Below, in pieces: positions 8,471 through 11,148 of a DNA stretch of 11,148 nucleotides; positions within the stretch are counted from its first letter, which is position 1, and every line of letters starts with the position of its first letter. Below the pieces are notes generated by a model. The model was not told the origin of the DNA. It saw nothing but the letters and a program-made list of their open reading frames with translations, and ran no database searches. The stretch comes from an uncultured Collinsella sp. Lineage in GTDB: Bacteria > Actinomycetota > Coriobacteriia > Coriobacteriales > Coriobacteriaceae. The stretch lies in contig CAJKEF010000020.1 in assembly GCA_905198825.1 (NCBI GenBank), forward strand, positions 1 to 11,148, written 5' to 3'. Both the position numbers and the translations under genes were made by a program.

Positions 8471-8493
8471 TACAATGAATCCATTGTTTAAAC
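8471..8493 (+). promoter_or_regulatory. Probable PTS promoter -10 with overlapping operator (site 4)
   Basis: TACAAT at 8471-8476 matches the -10 consensus at five of six positions. No good -35 hexamer stands at the usual distance, which may indicate a need for activation. TTGTTTAAAC at 8484-8493 starts 8 bp downstream, at the expected transcription start, which suits repression by the divergent GntR regulator. AAACGTTT (8490-8497) overlaps it and resembles a LacI-family half-site pair. Confidence 0.5.
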
Positions 8494-8536
8494 GTTTCAC
8501 CACGCGCAACGCGCCTCGATATTCGGGAGGCAGAAC

Positions 8537-10987
8537 ATGCTGCAAAAAATCCAACGCTTTGGCGGGGCAATGTTCGCGCCCGCCATGTTGTTTTCCATAT
8601 CGGGCCTTATGGTCGGCGTCTCCGCCCTCGCAACGTCTGCGGATATCGTCGGCGACCTCGCCGTATACGGAACCCCTTGGTACGTTTTTTGGACTATCAT
8701 CCAGCGTGGTTCGTGGACGGTCTTTAAACGACTTCCGCTCCTTTTTGCCGTAGCGCTGCCCATCGGCCTTGCCCAAAAGCAACCGGCACGTTGTTGCCTC
8801 GAGGCACTCGTGGCCTATTTTGCCTATTGCTTCTTTTTGAGCGAGATCATCAAGCTGAGCGGAGACAACCTTGGACTTAAGTACCCATCGTCTTTGACCT
8901 CCGCTAGCGGCATCACCATCATCGACGGCATCAAGACACTCGACACCGGCATTATCGGCCCGCTGGCGGTGTCGGCAACCGTCGTCGCCATCCATGACCG
9001 CTTCTACGATGCCAAGGTTCCCGATTGGCTCGGCACCTTCTCGGGCTCCTCGCTGGTCTACCTCATCAGCTTTTTTGCCGTGTTTGCCCTTGCCGCTATC
9101 TCGGCCGCCATCGTGCCCTCCGTATACGCTGTGACCGAAACACTGCGCCACGCACTTGCGGGCGTCGGCCCCTTTGGCGTGGGCATCTTTGTGCTTTTGG
9201 AGCGAGCGCTCGAGCCCATGGGGCTGCACCACCTGCTCTACATGCCGATCTACTACGACAACCTGGTCATTAACGACGGCATCTACGCCACGTGGAGCAG
9301 CTTGCTCCCCATCCTCTCCCATAGCACGCGCCCCCTTAATGAACTTGCGCCGTGGGCCGGTTTTACCGCCACCGGCTGGGTCAAGCTCTTTGGCCTTCCC
9401 GCCATCGCAGCCGCATTCTACTCCACCGCAAAACCCGAGCGCCGCGCCGGCCTCAGGGTCATCCTTGTTCCAGCCATCATCGCCTCGGTGGTTTGCGGCG
9501 TTACCGAGCCACTCGAGTTTCTCTTTATGTTCACCCACCCCGGGCTCTTTTTTCTCTACGCCGTCTTATCGTCTTGCCTTGCCACAACCATGAATCTCTT
9601 TGGCATCGTCGGCATCTTCTCGGGCGGCCTCATGGAGATGGCAGCCTTCAACTTTATTCCGCTCATGCGCATGCATGCCGGTGCCTATCTTTTGGCGCTC
9701 GGTATCGGCCTTGCCTTTAGCCTCATCTTTTTTGTGAGTTTTCGAGCACTCATCTTGATCTATGACCTTAAGACGCCGGGCCGCGAGGATCATGTCGCCA
9801 ATCGCGCGGCAATCGATCATTTAACGGGAAGCGGCTTTGCCAAAGAGCAATCTCCCAATGACGAGGTCAATAGTCAATCCGATCAAGATCACGTCCTCGC
9901 TGAGCGGGTAATTCAGCTTTTAGGTGGCGTTGGCAATATTGCGGGCGCAACCAACTGCGCCACGCGCCTGCGCGTCGAGGTCGCAGACCCTTCCATCGTT
10001 GCAGATAACGCGTCGTTTGTCGCGGCGGGCGCCAAAGGCCTCATCATTACGGGCAAGACCGCCCAGGTGGTCATCGGCATCTCCGTTCCCCGCGTTAAAG
10101 AGCATTTTGACCAGATCATGGGCCTCGAACCGGGATTTGTGCCCACCACCTCGGCCTCCCCTGCCGCCAGCGCAGCCCATAAGCGCGGCGATATCTGCTT
10201 CTTCGATATCGACGGAACGCTCGCCTGGCAAGACCCCAGGCTCGCCCAAGACCTTCCCGAAGACGAGCGGGACCTCTCCCCCTATCCCAACGAGGCGGTT
10301 TCGCAGGCAATCCGCGAGTTTGTCGCCAACGGCAACATGGCCTTTATCTGCACGGGACGCACCCTGAGCTGCATCCACCCCAAACTTCTTGAGCTGCCCT
10401 GGACCGGCATCGTCTGTCTTGCGGGCGGTTACGCCGAGATCAACGGACACGCAATTCGCGATCTGTCGATGACGCCCAGTATGCTGCAGCGTCTTGCCCC
10501 CTACCTTGAGCAATCGGGCGAGGTCATCCGCTTTGAGGGCCTCAACGGCGTCGTGCGCATGAGTGCCGATGCCCCCGATGCTCCCGGATACGCGCGCACC
10601 CTGGGCGACGCAGTCACGCAGCTGCAACATTACAGTGTCTACAAGATCTTGATGTCTACATCGCTCGCCAACCACATCGCTCAAGATAAGGCACTTGAGC
10701 CGCTGCTGTGCTTTAACGAGCTCGAACTCGAGGTAACCGAAATCTCGCCCCGCGAATGCACGAAGCGTGGGGGCATCCAGTCTGTACTCGACGCCCTCGA
10801 TCCCCACCACGGAACCGTATACGGCATTGGCGACGCCAGCAATGACGTCTCGCTGATGAACGCCGTCGATGTCGGCATTGCGATGGGCAACGCACCGGAC
10901 TATCTCAAGGATAAGGCCGATTACGTGACCGACACCGTCGATCACGACGGCGTCGTTGCGGCGCTCGAGCATTTTATGCTGATTTAG
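8537..10987 (+). CDS. Alpha-glucoside-type PTS EIICB fused to a C-terminal HAD phosphatase
   Basis: An 816-residue single chain. Residues 1-412 are a membrane EIIC of the glucose/alpha-glucoside family, closest in my recall to Bacillus subtilis MalP: MLQKIQRFGGAMF at the start, LEPMGLHHLLYMP at 225-237 and GVTEPLEF at 321-328. A hydrophilic linker leads to an EIIB domain (about 453-530) with active-site C474 in NCATRLRV. There is no EIIA, so a separate glucose-type EIIA must phosphorylate it. An Ala/Ser/Pro linker (about 534-548) joins a HAD Cof/IIB-type domain: motif I DIDGT with D557 and D559, motif II T606 in TGR, motif III K743, motif IV GDASND with D766 and D770, and a C2B-type cap between II and III. 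GGGAGG lies 6 nt before the ATG. The transporter would import an alpha-glucoside as its 6-phosphate; dephosphorylation by the HAD part is inferred. Confidence 0.92.
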   Translation: MLQKIQRFGGAMFAPAMLFSISGLMVGVSALATSADIVGDLAVYGTPWYVFWTIIQRGSWTVFKRLPLLFAVALPIGLAQKQPARCCLEALVAYFAYCFFLSEIIKLSGDNLGLKYPSSLTSASGITIIDGIKTLDTGIIGPLAVSATVVAIHDRFYDAKVPDWLGTFSGSSLVYLISFFAVFALAAISAAIVPSVYAVTETLRHALAGVGPFGVGIFVLLERALEPMGLHHLLYMPIYYDNLVINDGIYATWSSLLPILSHSTRPLNELAPWAGFTATGWVKLFGLPAIAAAFYSTAKPERRAGLRVILVPAIIASVVCGVTEPLEFLFMFTHPGLFFLYAVLSSCLATTMNLFGIVGIFSGGLMEMAAFNFIPLMRMHAGAYLLALGIGLAFSLIFFVSFRALILIYDLKTPGREDHVANRAAIDHLTGSGFAKEQSPNDEVNSQSDQDHVLAERVIQLLGGVGNIAGATNCATRLRVEVADPSIVADNASFVAAGAKGLIITGKTAQVVIGISVPRVKEHFDQIMGLEPGFVPTTSASPAASAAHKRGDICFFDIDGTLAWQDPRLAQDLPEDERDLSPYPNEAVSQAIREFVANGNMAFICTGRTLSCIHPKLLELPWTGIVCLAGGYAEINGHAIRDLSMTPSMLQRLAPYLEQSGEVIRFEGLNGVVRMSADAPDAPGYARTLGDAVTQLQHYSVYKILMSTSLANHIAQDKALEPLLCFNELELEVTEISPRECTKRGGIQSVLDALDPHHGTVYGIGDASNDVSLMNAVDVGIAMGNAPDYLKDKADYVTDTVDHDGVVAALEHFMLI

Positions 10988-11100
10988 GCGCGCTCCATCA
11001 AACGCACGCCCGTTGTCCTAAATCGCCAAAACTGCCGCGCCAAACGCCCTGATGTGGCAATATGTTGTCTGCATATTGCATCAATGCAACCTCAGAAAGA
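10988..11100. other. Intergenic region downstream of the PTS fusion
   Basis: No canonical terminator is visible. GATTTAGG, which contains the PTS stop codon (10981-10988), is repeated inverted at 11017-11024, and GGCGCG (10987-10992) is inverted at 11036-11041. These could form competing weak hairpins but no T-run follows. A cleaner dyad, GCAATATG (11057-11064) against CATATTGC (11072-11079), lies further on with a 7-nt centre and is operator-like. Confidence 0.4.
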
Positions 11101-11148
11101 ATGCGAGAACCCGTGTCCAGTCCGTTTACCAGCTTTTTAGCCCAGCAC
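11101..11148 (+). CDS. Possible start of a further gene (3' part outside window)
   Basis: A frame opens at ATG 11101 and stays open for 16 codons to the window edge, with an alternative in-frame GTG at 11113 giving SSPFTSFLAQH after the initiator. The preceding AGAAAG is a weak ribosome binding site. The stretch is too short to identify, and an open frame of this length can occur by chance. The operator-like dyad 22 bp upstream is the main reason to list it. Confidence 0.3.
   Translation, partial: MREPVSSPFTSFLAQH

Noticed and set aside
8396..9538. Minus-strand frame of 380 codons overlapping the PTS gene
   Set aside because: It runs through the divergent promoter region and the EIIC coding sequence, is highly charged without recognisable domains, and lacks a credible ribosome binding site.
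9770..10200. Frameshift or misassembly joining PTS and HAD genes
   Set aside because: The frame is continuous through both linkers, the linkers are hydrophilic and typical of interdomain segments, codon use does not change, and no internal ribosome binding site with a start codon stands out before the HAD domain.

Overview
The window is high-GC bacterial DNA. It looks most like a Coriobacteriia genome, probably Collinsella or a close gut relative. This rests on my recognition of the gene set, the codon use and the style of the proteins (a Tat-type sugar-binding lipoprotein, an ATPase with a lysine-rich insert). It is not the result of a database search.

Layout, left to right. (1) 2-139, + strand: the last 45 codons of an upstream gene, probably 4-alpha-glucanotransferase (malQ). 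(2) 268-2535, +: a complete glycogen/maltodextrin phosphorylase (glgP), closed by a strong terminator at 2564-2596. (3) 2597-2912: no gene; two tandem long inverted-repeat elements, then the terminator of the converging operon. (4) 7278 down to 2913, - strand: a four-gene ABC sugar importer in the order binding lipoprotein, permease (MalF type), permease (MalG type), ATPase (MalK/MsmX type), with hairpins in two of its junctions. (5) 7279-7589: an AT-rich promoter/leader with operator-like palindromes, and the terminator of the next gene. (6) 8309 down to 7590, -: a GntR/HutC-type repressor with a UTRA sensor domain. (7) 8310-8536: a divergent promoter region crowded with palindromes. (8) 8537-10987, +: an unusual 816-residue protein joining an alpha-glucoside-type PTS EIIC, an EIIB and a C-terminal HAD phosphatase. 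(9) 10988-11148: intergenic DNA and perhaps the first codons of another gene.

Reading the genes together: the ABC importer would bring in unphosphorylated oligosaccharides, plausibly maltodextrins, for the 4-alpha-glucanotransferase and phosphorylase to process. The PTS protein would bring in an alpha-glucoside as its 6-phosphate. No phospho-alpha-glucosidase is visible. The fused HAD domain could instead remove the phosphate and release free sugar to the same cytoplasmic enzymes. This fusion is the most interesting object in the window, and its catalytic motifs are intact in both halves.

Four copies of TTGT(T/A)T(A/G)AAC lie in the two promoter regions flanking the GntR gene. Three match the HutC-subfamily operator pattern GT-N-TA-N-AC, so one repressor may control itself, the PTS fusion and the ABC operon.
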